Of a stretch of 64,000 bases of DNA, positions 25,293-34,102 are shown in pieces. Source of the DNA: Phascolarctobacterium faecium DSM 14760 (lineage in GTDB: Bacteria > Bacillota > Negativicutes > Acidaminococcales > Acidaminococcaceae); contig NZ_QLTS01000007.1 of assembly GCF_003269275.1 (NCBI RefSeq), positions 46,819 to 110,818 of the forward strand, written 5' to 3'. The notes beneath the pieces were generated by a model. The model made no database searches, was not told where the DNA came from, and was given only the letters and a program-made list of their open reading frames with translations. Within the stretch, counting starts at the first letter, position 1; every line of letters begins with the position of its first letter. A program made the position numbers and the translations under genes.

Positions 25293-26585
25293 TCATAATC
25301 CGAAGCGGGACATAATCAAATCTACATGACGCAGCATGGGTTTAGGATCGAAGCAAGCTTCGATTTCTTCTTTGGAGAGATATTTTTGGATATCCGCATC
25401 CATTTCCACGTTGGTCTTAAAATCAGCGCCTTCAAGCCAGCGGGCCATAGCGTTGCGCTGCACCCATTTATAAGCGTCTTCACGCAGCACGCCCTTGCTG
25501 ACCAGTGCGATCAGCAGATTCTGGCTGAAGATCAGGCCGCCGGTTTTGTTCAGGTTCGCCATCATCGCTTCCGGATAAACCAGCAGCTTGTCAACGATAC
25601 CGGTAAATTTACGCAGCATATGATCCAGCGCGATAGTAGCATCCGGTAAAATCACACGTTCCACAGAAGAGTGGGAAATATCGCGTTCGTGCCACAAGGC
25701 GACATCTTCCAGCGCAGCAACGGCATACCCTCTCAGCAAACGTGCCATACCGGAGATTTTTTCGCAGGTGATGGGATTACGTTTATGCGGCATCGCCGAG
25801 GAGCCTTTTTGCCCAGGAGCAAAATATTCTTCAGCTTCACGAATGTCCGTGCGCTGCAGATTACGGATTTCCGTAGCCATTTTATCAAGAGAGGAACCAA
25901 TGATCGCCAAAGTAGTCAGAAAATCGGCATGGCGGTCGCGCTGGATGACCTGGGTAGCCAGACGGGCAGCCTTGATACCTAATTTTTCACAAACATATTC
26001 TTCAATAAACGGGTCAATATTGGAGTAAGTGCCGACTGCACCCGAAAGCTTACCGACCGCAATAAAATCACGCGCCTGCTTCAACCGTTCGATATTGCGC
26101 TCTGTCTCATCCATCCACAGCGCAAACTTCAGTCCGAAGGTCATCGGCTCGGCATGGATGCCATGAGTACGACCGATCATAATCGTATGCTTGTGTTCAG
26201 CGGCACGGCGTTTCAGGACAGCATGGAATTTTTCCAGATGACTCAGTAAAAGGTCGGCAGACTGTTTCATCATCACACCCAAAGCGGTGTCCTTGACATC
26301 GCTGGAGGTCAGGCCTTTATGGATGTATTTGGAAGAATCGCCCACATATTCGGCCACATTTGTCAGAAAAGCAATGATGTCATGGTTGGTGACAGCTTCG
26401 ATTTCTTTGATGCGTTCGATGCGGAAATCAGCTTTAGTCTGAATATCCTTCAATGCGTCATCAGGAACGATGCCCAGTTTGTTCATCGCCTCGCAGGCCA
26501 GAATTTCTACCTGCAGCATTGTTCGGAATTCGTTTTCCAAAGTCCAGATATGACCCATCTCGGGATGAGTATAACGTTCGATCAT
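25293..26585 (-). CDS. purB: Adenylosuccinate lyase
   Basis: A 430-residue member of the fumarase/aspartase superfamily. It splits adenylosuccinate to AMP and also SAICAR to AICAR. The signature GSSAMPHKRNP is present near residue 262, as are the catalytic-histidine block IGRTHGIHAEP and the TSSDVKDTALG block. It opens the purB-purA unit. Upstream (26620-26665) an AGGAAGAA/TTCTTCCT hairpin without a T-run lies in the leader and could influence expression. Confidence 0.96.
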   Translation of the reverse strand: MIERYTHPEMGHIWTLENEFRTMLQVEILACEAMNKLGIVPDDALKDIQTKADFRIERIKEIEAVTNHDIIAFLTNVAEYVGDSSKYIHKGLTSSDVKDTALGVMMKQSADLLLSHLEKFHAVLKRRAAEHKHTIMIGRTHGIHAEPMTFGLKFALWMDETERNIERLKQARDFIAVGKLSGAVGTYSNIDPFIEEYVCEKLGIKAARLATQVIQRDRHADFLTTLAIIGSSLDKMATEIRNLQRTDIREAEEYFAPGQKGSSAMPHKRNPITCEKISGMARLLRGYAVAALEDVALWHERDISHSSVERVILPDATIALDHMLRKFTGIVDKLLVYPEAMMANLNKTGGLIFSQNLLIALVSKGVLREDAYKWVQRNAMARWLEGADFKTNVEMDADIQKYLSKEEIEACFDPKPMLRHVDLIMSRFGL

Positions 26586-26768
26586 TTTTTTGTTTCCCCC
26601 CGTAAAATCGGTGTTTTTTGCAATAAGAATAGGAAGAAGGCCTGCTTGCGTTCTTCCTCTCTTATAAATAAACTTTTTTATCCTCTCATATCATAACATT
26701 TTCAGTTCTTCACTGCAATACTACTGAACATTTTTTACAAATTTATTTAAAACATTCGTAAAATAAAC

Positions 26769-26814
26769 AACAGCGTGAAAACCTGTTATCACAGGCGTTC
26801 ACGCTGTTTTTCTT
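26769..26814 (-). terminator. Terminator after the small membrane gene
   Basis: AACAGCGTGA..CCTGT pairs with ACAGG..TTCACGCTGTT. T-rich tails occur on both strands, so it may act both ways. Confidence 0.65.
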
Positions 26815-26830
26815 TAAAGCGCTCCATTAT

Positions 26831-27091
26831 TTATGACAAAAATAAAAATACCAGACCACACAAAATAATGACCAGTCCACTGATACCCATCAGAAAACGA
26901 TACCCCTGATCGCCGAAAAAATCATGTACCAGCGTATCAAAGGCAAACGGGCGCACCCGCCTGTGGTCAAATTCGCAGACCCAACGCCAGTTTAAAAGCG
27001 CGCCGATAAAAATCAGCAGGCCGCAGCCGATGATAGTAAACTGCCAATGCTTCTGCAAAAAAGCCATCAGCTGCTCCATCCATATTTCCAC
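26831..27091 (-). CDS. Small two-helix membrane protein (Imm17-like pattern)
   Basis: An 86-residue protein with two hydrophobic helices (about 17-33 and 66-84) around a polar loop containing NWRWVCEFDHRR and FFGDQGYRFLMGISG. This layout resembles Imm17-type immunity proteins, but I cannot confirm the family from sequence alone. Start choice: AAGGAGG lies 6 bases before an in-frame GTG at 27091; the ATG at 27109 overlaps that site and is rejected. It sits 36 bases after dnaB, in the place where purA follows dnaB in other Firmicutes. Confidence 0.6.
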   Translation of the reverse strand: MEIWMEQLMAFLQKHWQFTIIGCGLLIFIGALLNWRWVCEFDHRRVRPFAFDTLVHDFFGDQGYRFLMGISGLVIILCGLVFLFLS

Positions 27092-27127
27092 GCGCCGCCT
27101 CCTTCTCATCTGCTCACAGGTCTGAGT

Positions 27128-28483
27128 TTACTCCTTACGCTTACTGAGTCCCACAAATTTGGTATATTGTTTGTGGAAGAACAGATTGACCGTATCGACA
27201 GGGCCGTTACGGTGCTTAGCGATGATCAGTTCGGTAATATTTTTATTCTCCGTTTCCGGATTATAGTAATCTTCACGATATAAAAAGGCTACAATATCCG
27301 CATCCTGCTCCAAAGAACCAGACTCACGCAGGTCAGACAGCATCGGACGTTTGACCTGACGCGCTTCGACGCTGCGGCTCAGCTGCGATAAAGCAATGAC
27401 CGGAACATCAAGCTCACGGGCCAGCGCTTTCAACGAACGTGAGATCTCTGAAACCTCCTGCTGCCGGTCACCGCTGTTGTTCTTTTTACCGCTGCCCTGC
27501 ATCAGCTGCAGATAATCGACTACGATCAGATCAAGACCGTGTTCGGCTTTCAGCCGGCGGGCGCGCGACCTCATATCCATGGCAGTGATACCTGCTGTAT
27601 CGTCGATATAGATATTAGCACTGGAAAGCGTATCTGCCGTATTGATGAGCATCGCCCAATCTTCATCACGCAGCTCGCCGATACGCAGACGCTGCGAATC
27701 AATGTTGGCTTCGGCGCAGAGCATACGCTGTACAAGCTGCTCCTTGCTCATTTCCAGGCTGAAAAAAGCAACTGTTTTCGGAGCTCCGCCAACCTTTTTG
27801 GCAGCTCGGATCGCCACATTCTGTACCACATTGAGCGCAAAAGCAGTTTTACCCATGGAAGGACGGGCCGCAAGGATGATAAAATCACTGCCATGCAGGC
27901 CGGAGGTCAGATTATCAAGATCTTCAAAGCCTGTAGGCAGTCCGGTAAGACCATTCTTATTGCCCATCAGCGCTTCGATACTCTTAAAAGAATCAAGAAC
28001 GATCTCATTGATCGGCGTAAAATCAGCTGTCTTCTTCCGGTTGGAAATCTCCAAAATCTTGCTTTCAGCACTGTCGATGATGTTTTTCACATCATCATTA
28101 GCCTCATAACCCATCGAAGCTATCTGCGTCGATACGGAAACCAGCTGACGCAGAATCGATTTTTCTTCAATAATGCTCGCATGATAGGTTACGTTGGCCG
28201 CAGTCGGCACAGCATTAGCCAGCGAAGTGACATAAGCGATACCGCCCACATCCTCCAGCTTGTTGTCACGCTTCAGAATCTCCGTCACCGTGATCATATC
28301 CACAGCTTCGTTCTTATTGTAAAGCTCCAGCATAGCGTTAAAAATGACGCGGTGCGCCTCACGGTAAAAATCAGTATCCCGCAGGATCTCCATGACCTTG
28401 GGGATAGCCTCTTTCTCGATCAGCATCGCGCCCAGCACTGACTGCTCGGCTTCTATATTTTGCGGTGGTACTCTGTCCTGCAT
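27128..28483 (-). CDS. dnaB: Replicative DNA helicase DnaB
   Basis: A 451-residue hexameric helicase. The N-terminal DnaB domain starts PPQNIEAEQSVLGAML. The C-terminal RecA-like motor carries Walker A (ARPSMGKTAFALN, near residue 200), the DnaB signature around SLEMSKEQLVQRM, Walker B (LIVVDYLQLM) and the ALSQLSRSVE sensor. The ATG at 28483 has AGGGA upstream; an in-frame TTG at 28516 would overlap rplI and is rejected. Gene order yybS-gdpP-rplI-dnaB matches Bacillus and relatives. Confidence 0.97.
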   Translation of the reverse strand: MQDRVPPQNIEAEQSVLGAMLIEKEAIPKVMEILRDTDFYREAHRVIFNAMLELYNKNEAVDMITVTEILKRDNKLEDVGGIAYVTSLANAVPTAANVTYHASIIEEKSILRQLVSVSTQIASMGYEANDDVKNIIDSAESKILEISNRKKTADFTPINEIVLDSFKSIEALMGNKNGLTGLPTGFEDLDNLTSGLHGSDFIILAARPSMGKTAFALNVVQNVAIRAAKKVGGAPKTVAFFSLEMSKEQLVQRMLCAEANIDSQRLRIGELRDEDWAMLINTADTLSSANIYIDDTAGITAMDMRSRARRLKAEHGLDLIVVDYLQLMQGSGKKNNSGDRQQEVSEISRSLKALARELDVPVIALSQLSRSVEARQVKRPMLSDLRESGSLEQDADIVAFLYREDYYNPETENKNITELIIAKHRNGPVDTVNLFFHKQYTKFVGLSKRKE

Positions 28484-28502
28484 AACCTTCCCTGTCTTTC
28501 GC

Positions 28503-28949
28503 TTATTCCGCTTCAACTACTACGGCAAATTCCGCAGCAATCTCAGGGTGCAGTTTAGCTACAGCTGTATAATTGCCTAAACCCTTAACAGGTGTTTTCA
28601 GTTCTATCTTCCGGCGGTCGATATCCAGCTTGGTCTGTTCGATCAATGCTTCCGCCACGTCTTTAGACGCAACCGAGCCGAACATTTTCCCATTATCACC
28701 GACACGTACCTTCAAGGTAACGGTCACTTTTTCGATCTGAGCTGCCAGAACGGTAGCTTCATCTTTCTTCTGTGCGGCACGACGGGCAGCATTGGCCTGA
28801 TCCTGCTTGGCCTGATTTAAATTAGCCGCACTGGCTTCTTTCGCTAATTTGCGAGGCAGCAGATAGTTGCGGCCATAACCTTCGGCCGTTTCTACGATAT
28901 CGCCTTTTTTACCTAAACTTTTAATATCTTGCAGTAAGATCACTTTCAT
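28503..28949 (-). CDS. rplI: 50S ribosomal protein L9
   Basis: A 148-residue protein of normal length. The N-terminal domain shows KSLGKKGDIVETAEGYGRNY, the L9 signature that binds 23S rRNA. A long helix follows (about 42-75, Ala/Gln/Lys-rich), then the C-terminal domain with KMFGSVASKDVAEAL. The ATG at 28949 has GAGGAG 10 bases upstream, inside the end of gdpP, so the genes overlap by 29 bases. An upstream TTG at 28958 is not needed. Confidence 0.97.
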   Translation of the reverse strand: MKVILLQDIKSLGKKGDIVETAEGYGRNYLLPRKLAKEASAANLNQAKQDQANAARRAAQKKDEATVLAAQIEKVTVTLKVRVGDNGKMFGSVASKDVAEALIEQTKLDIDRRKIELKTPVKGLGNYTAVAKLHPEIAAEFAVVVEAE

Positions 28950-30972
28950 TGTTATCAATCTCCTCTAACTGTTTTTTTGCCAAAGAGATGATCTGCGGCA
29001 TGATATCCACAGCCCTCTTATTGTCAAGCTGTACGCCGGCCACAGTCTGATGACCGCCGCCGCCCAGCTCTTCCATAATGATCTGTACGTTGACCGTACC
29101 GTCGCTGCGGGCACTGATGCCCAGCGAACCGTCAACATATTCCACGATAACGACACTGACATAAATACCGCTGATGGCAACCATCGTGTCGGCAGTCTGA
29201 GCCGCTATGACTGATGATTTCGCTTCTTTGGGAGCCTGTTCATAAACGGAAACGATCAGTCCCGGTTCCGGGCTTTCTGCTTCGGCAATCAGCCGCGAAC
29301 GGATCTGGAAGGTTTCCATATCGTCCTTGAACAGCTGCCTTACCACAGTCGGGTCAGCCCCGCTGCGGCGCAGTAAAGCTGCCGCTTCAAAGGTGCGCTC
29401 ACCAGTCTGTACGGCAAAATTTTTCGTATCGACAACGATGCCCGCATAAAGCGCGGTCGCTTCGCCTTTAGTAAATTCCAGACGGTCATTAAAATAGCCT
29501 ACAAGCTCCGTTACCAGTTCGCTGGTCGAGGAAGAAGAAGGCTCCATATATTGCAGCACCGTTTCTTTGATGGCGTCTTCCGCCCGGCGATGATGGTCGA
29601 TAATGATCCGTTTCGGGATCGCTTCCATAACCTCTTTGCTTGCGCACAGCATCGGCCGGTGATGGTCGACCAGAAACAGCAGGCTGCCGGGCGTAATATG
29701 GGCCATTGCCTCCGGTCCTTCCAGCATCAGTTCCAGGTACTGTTCATCATCCTGGATCAGCTTCAGTTCATCACGCTGCAGCATTTCCTTGATCTTATCC
29801 AGTGCGTCAGTTTCGCCGCTGACAACGATATAAGTTTCCTTCTGCAGTGACAGCGCCATTTTCGCTACACCGATAGCACTGCCGATCGAATCAAAGTCCT
29901 CCATCATATGCCCCATAACGAAAACCTTATCTGCGGCAATGATCTGTTCATGGATCGTATGCGCTACGATACGTGCGCGCACGCGTGTACTTTTAGCAGT
30001 TACGGTAGTCGTGCCGCCAAAGAACTGTGTCCCGCCGTCTACGGCTACGACCACCTGGTCGCCTCCGCGCCCCAGCGCCAGATCCAATGCTTTGACTGCG
30101 TTCTGGCTCAGTTCTTCCAGATTGTCGCCTTCGCAGGCAATACCAATGCTCACTGTCGGAGTGATCTTATTGCCGACATGGATCTCACGTACACTGTCTA
30201 AAACGGGGAATTTCTGCTCCATTAAATCACGCAGGACCGCCTGATTAAAACCAATCAGACACAATTCTTTATTAGAACGACTGATAAAGCCGTTTTCTTC
30301 CTCGGCCCACTTGCTCAGTACTTCATTGACCTCGCCGCTGATATTGGCGCGGGTCGTTTCGCTCATACCCTTCATCACGTCTTCATAATTATCAAACCTG
30401 ACGTAGGCCAGACACAGCTTCTCATTATCATATTTCTGGCGCAGCAGCTCAAAATCAGTCACGTCGCTCAGATAAACCATCAGGCCCGTGCCTTTTTTCT
30501 CACCTTTTTCCGATGTCTGCACCCGGCAATGCTTCAAATTATAGTAGCGGTCCTCGATCTGGATCAGGCGTTCTCCGTCCTTCACGCTCAGCGTGTCGAA
30601 CGCATTGGCCGGCAACGGCAGAACATCTTCCGGACGTTTGCCCTCCAGATTTTTAGTACCCACATATTTACTGAACAGCTCATTTTTCCACTGCAGTTTA
30701 CCGTCTTTGGCAAAAACAGCCATCCCGATATCCAGATTCTGAACGGCATGATGATTAGTACGCTCAATATTACGCACTACCGTATCCAGATAGCTGTTAA
30801 AGCGTACTTCCTTACTGCGCAGACTTTTTTTGTTGTAATAATACAGCAGGCCGATCAGCAGAATACATACCGGTATCCATAACGGTTCGTAAAAACCGAT
30901 AATGAACGTCAGAAAAACGATCAGTATCAGCGGTATGATATCACTGCGCGAATCCCAAATTTTGTTAAACAT
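28921..30972 (-). CDS. gdpP: GdpP-type cyclic-di-AMP phosphodiesterase
   Basis: A 683-residue membrane-bound DHH-family enzyme. Two membrane helices (about 12-48), a PAS-like domain (about 60-150), a degenerate GGDEF domain (about 165-320), the DHH domain (about 345-500) with EDFDSIGS and two DHH motifs (VDHHRP, IDHHRR), and DHHA1 with GGGGHQTVAG. It hydrolyses c-di-AMP to pApA, controlling turgor, potassium and wall homeostasis. It starts 15 bases after yybS and overlaps rplI, so it is read in the same operon. Domain order is canonical. Confidence 0.94.
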   Translation of the reverse strand: MFNKIWDSRSDIIPLILIVFLTFIIGFYEPLWIPVCILLIGLLYYYNKKSLRSKEVRFNSYLDTVVRNIERTNHHAVQNLDIGMAVFAKDGKLQWKNELFSKYVGTKNLEGKRPEDVLPLPANAFDTLSVKDGERLIQIEDRYYNLKHCRVQTSEKGEKKGTGLMVYLSDVTDFELLRQKYDNEKLCLAYVRFDNYEDVMKGMSETTRANISGEVNEVLSKWAEEENGFISRSNKELCLIGFNQAVLRDLMEQKFPVLDSVREIHVGNKITPTVSIGIACEGDNLEELSQNAVKALDLALGRGGDQVVVAVDGGTQFFGGTTTVTAKSTRVRARIVAHTIHEQIIAADKVFVMGHMMEDFDSIGSAIGVAKMALSLQKETYIVVSGETDALDKIKEMLQRDELKLIQDDEQYLELMLEGPEAMAHITPGSLLFLVDHHRPMLCASKEVMEAIPKRIIIDHHRRAEDAIKETVLQYMEPSSSSTSELVTELVGYFNDRLEFTKGEATALYAGIVVDTKNFAVQTGERTFEAAALLRRSGADPTVVRQLFKDDMETFQIRSRLIAEAESPEPGLIVSVYEQAPKEAKSSVIAAQTADTMVAISGIYVSVVIVEYVDGSLGISARSDGTVNVQIIMEELGGGGHQTVAGVQLDNKRAVDIMPQIISLAKKQLEEIDNNESDLTARY

Positions 30973-30987
30973 ATACTCGCCTCATCT

Positions 30988-31953
30988 CTATGCGCGCTTG
31001 GAAGTCCTTTTCCCGCTGAGATTACGGAAATCAAATACCAGGTCAAACGCGCCCACAAACACAATAATCTGAGAAAATATCTGGACAAAAAACAACAGTG
31101 CCACCGATACAGTTCCCCACCATTTCGGTTTATTGTTTTTTTCCAGCCACCAATAGATCAAAGCAATACCCTGCAATACAAAGAAAACACTGGTTATCAC
31201 CTGCAGATTAACTGAGATATGGTACATCAGGCTTTCCGGATACTGAACATAATAGGAAACCATCAGCAACGAAATACCATAAGGCCACAGCATCCAGCCA
31301 GGTACGTTCCATTGCGTAAAAGGAGGAAACTCCTCAAAAGCAGCTCCCAGCTTACTCAAAATTTTACGTGCGGCCAGATAATTGACAAAGGCAATAATAG
31401 GAGCGCACAGGAAAAAAGCTCCCGGCATGATCAGTCGCATCATCCGAAGCATCTCGGCATTGCTTTTAACGGCTGCGTCGATCTCGGTCTGGCTCATTCC
31501 CATGGACTGGTAATAGCCTACGCTCTCACGGGCAGCCTCTTCCAATGAAGTAAACATCATATCGACCGGCTGGATACCCATGATATACAGCGCAATCAAA
31601 AAACTGGCACCGATAGAAATCAGGCAGGCCACCGAGCTGATCAGCATCAGCTTGAAAGGCTTATACCCGCGGCGCATACACTCGCCCAAGGTCAGCCCCA
31701 CTAAACCAAAAGCAGCCAGCAGCGAAAAAGCATGCAGCGGGCTGATCAGAACTGCTACGGCAATATCAGCTACTATCAGCGTCATAACGCTCCAGCGCAG
31801 TCCGTTGCGCATACCGCAGATAGCGATAGGCAGGGGCCATAAAAAATTGATAAAGCTGCCGATGACCGGCACATACATGCTGATAATAGCAAAAACTATG
31901 GCGATAGCGGCCAAAATGCCCGCTTCTACCATGGCAGAAGTTTTACGAATCAC
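30988..31953 (-). CDS. yybS: YybS-family membrane protein (DUF2232)
   Basis: A 321-residue protein with eight or so hydrophobic segments. It matches the YybS/DUF2232 family found upstream of gdpP in Firmicutes; ECF S-component-like folds have been suggested for it. The GTG start at 31953 has GGAGG 7 bases upstream. The first segment is GILAAIAIVFAIISMYVPVI. Function is not established; linkage to gdpP and rplI is conserved. An inverted repeat overlaps its promoter region (31971-32004). Confidence 0.82.
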   Translation of the reverse strand: MIRKTSAMVEAGILAAIAIVFAIISMYVPVIGSFINFLWPLPIAICGMRNGLRWSVMTLIVADIAVAVLISPLHAFSLLAAFGLVGLTLGECMRRGYKPFKLMLISSVACLISIGASFLIALYIMGIQPVDMMFTSLEEAARESVGYYQSMGMSQTEIDAAVKSNAEMLRMMRLIMPGAFFLCAPIIAFVNYLAARKILSKLGAAFEEFPPFTQWNVPGWMLWPYGISLLMVSYYVQYPESLMYHISVNLQVITSVFFVLQGIALIYWWLEKNNKPKWWGTVSVALLFFVQIFSQIIVFVGAFDLVFDFRNLSGKRTSKRA

Positions 31954-31970
31954 TTAATTTCCTCCTTCGT

Positions 31971-32004
31971 AGCTATACATACATATATATAGCTAGGTAT
32001 GTAT
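31971..32004. repeat. Inverted repeat upstream of yybS
   Basis: ATACATAC (31975-31982) and GTATGTAT (31997-32004) are separated by 14 bases, with AGCTA repeated directly at 31971 and 31991. It lies 18 bases before the yybS start and could be an operator. Confidence 0.4.
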
Positions 32005-32031
32005 ATTCTACACCGAAAACGGCAAAAACGC

Positions 32032-32068
32032 AAAAAATAAGTGGCGCTGCCCAAAGCAGCGTCACCTT
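32032..32068 (-). terminator. Terminator of the DUF697-like gene
   Basis: AAGG-TGACGCTGC pairs with GCAGCG-CCACTT on the minus strand, with a bulge and a mismatch, then ATTTTTT. Confidence 0.68.
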
Positions 32069-32079
32069 ATAAAACGGTT

Positions 32080-33243
32080 TTATTTCCATTCAGTTTTAGC
32101 TTTTACCAGAACGCCATCGGCCTGAGGCACCAGCTCAACCAAATGTACTACATCAAACAGTGAACGATCCAGGACTTTTTTCTGCTGCAGCCTGCTTTGC
32201 TGCAGCGCAGCCGTAAAATCGACACTGATACTGCCCTGCTCATACTTGGTCGTAACACTGTCCGCATCGATATCCACCCTGTCGATCACCAGATCTACGA
32301 TAGCCATGATCAGCTTGCTCCCCATCAGCTCCACTACCAGCTGCGCAAAATCATTGTCTGCGACAGCAAAATCGACCAGCTTCAGCCTTGTAAAAGCAGA
32401 TTCGGCATCGACATTAAACACCTCGACCTGCAGCAGCAGCTCCAAAGTGCCGTGCGTTGTATGCTGCAGCTCCAGCCGCAGCAGATCAGGCTCGGCATAA
32501 GCCAGAGACTGCAATGTAAATTCGCTGCCGGCCAGGCTTTGACGCACATAATCCACGATTTCATCATAAGGGACTACCAGACCGCCCTGGCTCAGCTGCT
32601 CCCATTTCTGCGCCGAGAACCACATCTGCCCCTTATCTTTCAACGGCCGCAGTCTTTCACTGACCGTCGCGATTTTTTCTGATAAAACCGTTTCCGCCCG
32701 ATCAGCATGTTTTTCTATTTTAGAAAACAAATTTCCTGATTTGTTTCGCAAAGCTTCCTTCAGCTCACGCAATTCAAAACGTTTGCTTTCATCGCCCAAA
32801 GGCGTGTCTTTGCAATCCATTTTTTCAAAATCTTCACTGTGCTTCATTCCCTCTTTACGGGCGCTTTCATAAACTTCCCGGAATTCAGCAATATCTTCGG
32901 GACGCCCGGCCTTAATCCAGGCATTAGCGGCCTTGCCTACAGCATAAGTCACCGATACACCTACCGGCACCTGGATCGGCGCTATTGGAATCAACGTTAC
33001 CAGTGTCTGACCGACAAAAGTCGCCCCCAGTGAAGTCAAAAGTCCCAAAACAGCACTTTCTTCCAGCTTTACTCCGCGCAGCTCGCCCAGGCGCATAATC
33101 ATATAGACCTCGTTAGCCATCAAAGCCATTGTTCCCACCAAAGGCGCAACTACAATCACACCGGCACGGGCTGCTCCCCAGCGGCAGATCTTTTCAGCTT
33201 CCCACTCTATATCGACAGGCTGTAATTCTTTTTCTTCGGTCAT
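32080..33243 (-). CDS. DUF697-like membrane protein with unknown C-terminal domain
   Basis: A 387-residue protein. Residues about 18-120 resemble DUF697 (YcjF-type), with AARAGVIVVAPLVGTMALMANEV and TSLGATFVGQTLVTLIPIAP as two membrane hairpin regions and VGKAANAWIKAGRP after them. A charged helical linker follows (about 125-215), then a beta-rich C-terminal region (about 220-387) of alternating hydrophobic residues that I do not recognise. DUF697 domains often associate with small GTPases, but none is encoded here. It is monocistronic with a GAGGTGAT ribosome site. Function unknown. Confidence 0.7.
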   Translation of the reverse strand: MTEEKELQPVDIEWEAEKICRWGAARAGVIVVAPLVGTMALMANEVYMIMRLGELRGVKLEESAVLGLLTSLGATFVGQTLVTLIPIAPIQVPVGVSVTYAVGKAANAWIKAGRPEDIAEFREVYESARKEGMKHSEDFEKMDCKDTPLGDESKRFELRELKEALRNKSGNLFSKIEKHADRAETVLSEKIATVSERLRPLKDKGQMWFSAQKWEQLSQGGLVVPYDEIVDYVRQSLAGSEFTLQSLAYAEPDLLRLELQHTTHGTLELLLQVEVFNVDAESAFTRLKLVDFAVADNDFAQLVVELMGSKLIMAIVDLVIDRVDIDADSVTTKYEQGSISVDFTAALQQSRLQQKKVLDRSLFDVVHLVELVPQADGVLVKAKTEWK

Positions 33244-33645
33244 GGTATCACCTCTTTGCGATTGTTCCTGCTGTTATAATTCGCTTTTGTGTCAACTTAT
33301 CCTGCAATGTTACTAAAATATCACAAAGCCGCTATTTGTAAATTTTCATTAAAATATTATCCAATTATAATATTTTTTGATATCTGGATATATAAAAACA
33401 ACCAACTTTACTGGATAGAATATCTATCAGGCTGCCCTCTGAATGGTTTTAGACAGTTTTTATAATCATCCGGCCCTTTAACCATTTATTTTTTACTGTT
33501 ACTTATCAATTTCGACCCGTTCACCTAACAAACATCCATATTTTTCAAACAAATATCCAGCTTATATAATTAGGTTAAATAAACTCAGGCAGATATTTAT
33601 TGCCGCTTAAATCAAAAAACTATATTTTATTGAGGAGTGTTGTAA
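33244..33645. other. 402-base AT-rich regulatory region
   Basis: No coding signal is visible. The region holds three copies of CTGGATA (33384-33390, 33411-33417, and reversed at 33554-33560), the last inside a promoter spacer. No cobalamin-riboswitch consensus was found despite the B12-dependent gene downstream. Confidence 0.55.
33542..33570 (+). promoter_or_regulatory. Promoter of the methylmalonyl module
   Basis: TTTTCA, 17 bases and TATAAT. TATCCAG (reverse of CTGGATA) lies in the spacer, which would suit a repressor site. Confidence 0.5.
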
Positions 33646-34032
33646 ATGAAAATTCGTGTTTTAGTAGCTAAACCAGGCCTTGACGGACATGACCGCGGCG
33701 CCAAAGTCGTCGCCCGCGCCTTACGTGACGCAGGCTTTGAAGTTATTTATACCGGGATCAGACTGACCCCGGAACAAATCGCTGAAGCAGCTCTGCAGGA
33801 TGATGTCAAGGTCGTCGCCCTGAGCCTGCTTTCCGGAGCACATAACACCCTGTTCCCGAAAGTGGTCGAATTAATGCGGGCCAAAGGTTTAAACGATGTA
33901 CTGGTTATCGGCGGCGGCGTTATCCCTGATACTGATATTCCCGGTTTAAAAGCCGCCGGTGTAGCCGAAGTCTTTACTCCAGGTACTCCTACCGGTAATA
34001 TCGTCGATTTTATCAACGCCAATACCCACTGA
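33646..34032 (+). CDS. Cobalamin-binding subunit of methylmalonyl-CoA mutase (stand-alone)
   Basis: A 128-residue B12-binding Rossmann domain. The signature [18 protein letters not shown] near residues 9-26 holds the DxHxxG motif whose His coordinates cobalt. [14 protein letters not shown] and [15 protein letters not shown] complete the corrinoid fold. In many anaerobes this domain is a separate small subunit that works with a catalytic mutase subunit to interconvert succinyl-CoA and methylmalonyl-CoA. The catalytic subunit is not in this window. The gene lies 70 bases before the decarboxylase alpha subunit. Ribosome site GAGGAG. Confidence 0.9.
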   Translation: MKIRVLVAKPGLDGHDRGAKVVARALRDAGFEVIYTGIRLTPEQIAEAALQDDVKVVALSLLSGAHNTLFPKVVELMRAKGLNDVLVIGGGVIPDTDIPGLKAAGVAEVFTPGTPTGNIVDFINANTH

Positions 34033-34102
34033 CCGCAGCCGGTAAAACAGTTCTCTTAAATCACACTGGCTTTAACAGCCAACCATTCAGGAGGTGTTTC
34101 CC

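Noticed and set aside
33244..33645. Cobalamin riboswitch before the B12-binding subunit
   Set aside because: No B12-box-like sequence or long multi-stem structure was found in the AT-rich gap.
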